Shown here one piece after another: positions 63,261-64,000 of a DNA stretch of 64,000 bases. The DNA is taken from NCBI RefSeq assembly GCF_901933205.1, contig NC_044573.1:62921993-62985992 (forward strand), given 5' to 3'. The notes below the pieces were generated by a model. That model had not been told where the DNA came from. It saw only the letters and a program-made list of their open reading frames with translations, and ran no database searches. Position 1 is the stretch's first letter; each line of letters begins with the position of its first letter. The stretch comes from Camarhynchus parvulus. Lineage: Eukaryota; Chordata; Aves; Passeriformes; Thraupidae. A program made the position numbers and the translations under genes.

Positions 63261-64000
63261 CGGCCACTGAAGAGCGCCCCACCCAAAAACTGAATTGGCT
63301 GTCAGATAAACCGGTCTGGGTGGAGCAGTGGCCGCTCAACAAACAGAAATTAAGGGCGCTCAATCAGCTCGTGGAGGAGCAACTCCGCAAGGGTCACCTT
63401 GCGGAGTCCACATCTTGCTGGAACTCTCCAGTTTTTGTCATAAAAAAACCTAATAAAGACAAGTGGAGGCTCCTTCACGACCTCAGAAAAATCAATGAAA
63501 TTATAGAAGATATGGGATCTCTTCAACCAGGGATGCCGTCCCCCGCGATGCTACCCCAAAATTGGAATTTGGCTGTGATTGACATAAAAGATTGCTTCTT
63601 CCAAATTCCTCTACACCCCGACGATGCCCCGCGCTTTGCCTTCACGGTGCCCACCTTGAACCGTGAAGCCCCAAGGAAGAGATACCACTGGACAGTTCTT
63701 CCGCAAGGAATGAAGAACAGCCCAGCCATCTGCCAGAGGTACGTCTCTTCCTTGCTGTCTCCAGTTCGGGACCAATTTAGTAACGTCTACATCTACCATT
63801 ATATGGACGATGTGCTGGTTTGTGCCCCCAATGACGACCTCCTGAGCCACGTCCTTGGCCGTGTAACCGATGCGTTAATTGCTGCAGGGTTCGAACTCCA
63901 GGGCGACAAGATTCAACGGATGCCGCCTTGGAAGTACCTCGGCCTCGAAATTCATAAGCGGACCATTGTGCCGCAAAAATTGGCTATAAAGTGTCATATT
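63233..64000 (+). CDS. pol: Pol: reverse transcriptase N-terminal part, cut by window edge
   Basis: This frame is -1 relative to pro. It is open from the codon after TGA 63230-63232 to the end of the window (256 codons) without a stop. It encodes the RT fingers and palm: WNSPVFVIKK, WRLLHDLRKIN, the first catalytic aspartate in VIDIKDCFFQIPLHP (Asp codon at 63581-63583), LPQGMKNSP, and the YMDD box (63800-63811) with both catalytic aspartates. The YLGLEI motif follows. All signature residues expected in this part are present. The remaining connection, RNase H and integrase lie outside. It overlaps the end of pro, so translation requires a second frameshift, for which no canonical in-phase heptamer was found. 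Confidence 0.94.

Larger units (their letters stand above)
58910..64000 (+). mobile_element. Betaretrovirus-like (class II/ERVK) provirus, 5' part, cut by window edge
   Basis: In order: 5' LTR, tRNA-Lys1,2 primer binding site, leader, gag, pro in the -1 frame, pol in a further -1 frame. The gag/pro/pol three-frame layout, the lysine primer, a Gag that begins Met-Gly, and a region upstream of protease at the usual dUTPase position are all typical of betaretroviruses and class II ERVs. All visible coding frames are open. The 5' flank hexamer aatatc (58904-58909) should recur after the 3' LTR if this is a simple insertion. The rest of RT, RNase H, integrase, any env and the 3' LTR are not in the window, so completeness cannot be judged. 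Confidence 0.96.

Noticed and set aside
58910..64000. Assignment to alpharetrovirus or gammaretrovirus
   Set aside because: The primer site is lysine rather than tryptophan or proline type. Gag, pro and pol lie in three successive -1 frames, which is the betaretroviral arrangement.

Overview
The window is vertebrate DNA, almost certainly from a bird and probably a songbird. The evidence is the number of CR1 LINE fragments, at least three groups of avian-type retroviral LTRs, and the AT-rich intergenic or intronic character of the rest. No host exon, tRNA, rRNA or CRISPR array could be supported. Bases 1 to about 58,480 look like a gene desert or the inside of a very large intron. They are punctuated by repeats, and every short ORF there reads as noise, as part of a repeat, or as antisense to one.

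Layout: LTRs of one abundant avian group lie at 1734-2149 (+) and 35204-35658 (-). A sister group lies at 45961-46376 (-) and 53798-54199 (-). CR1 pieces lie at 10905-13440 (-, at least two insertions), 19020-19190 (-), 31478-31605 (+), 35950-36693 (-), 38663-39760 (-, with reverse-transcriptase remnants), 41140-41245 (-), 53523-53720 (-) and 58480-58909 (+). A solo class II-type LTR (11321-12064) sits inside the ORF2 start of one CR1, flanked by a 6-bp target duplication. A separate solo LTR with its own TATA box and poly(A) signal lies at 17416-18062. Simple repeats include a pure (GGGAA)18 array at 47015-47104.

The main object is at the right edge: the 5' part of a betaretrovirus-like (class II, ERVK-type) provirus that begins at 58910 inside a CR1 and runs out of the window at 64000. 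It has a 5' LTR (58910-59678), an 18-nt primer binding site matching tRNA-Lys1,2 (59684-59701), and a pyrimidine-rich leader. Then come a full-length open gag (60253-62283), pro in the -1 frame (62280-63260) and the start of pol in a further -1 frame (63233 to the edge), with the RT YMDD box intact. The gag/pro junction carries a textbook A_AAA_AAC slippery heptamer directly before the gag stop, followed by a hairpin that can form an H-type pseudoknot. All visible frames are open, which suggests a young insertion. Integrase, env and the 3' LTR lie outside the window.

Several proviral features merit a second look. A 139-codon leader ORF is in frame with gag and ends in a hydrophobic segment two codons before the gag start. 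The pro/pol overlap has no in-phase canonical slippery heptamer. The gag proline-rich spacer holds a dense cluster of promoter-like motifs (CRE, GC box, ETS, YY1).
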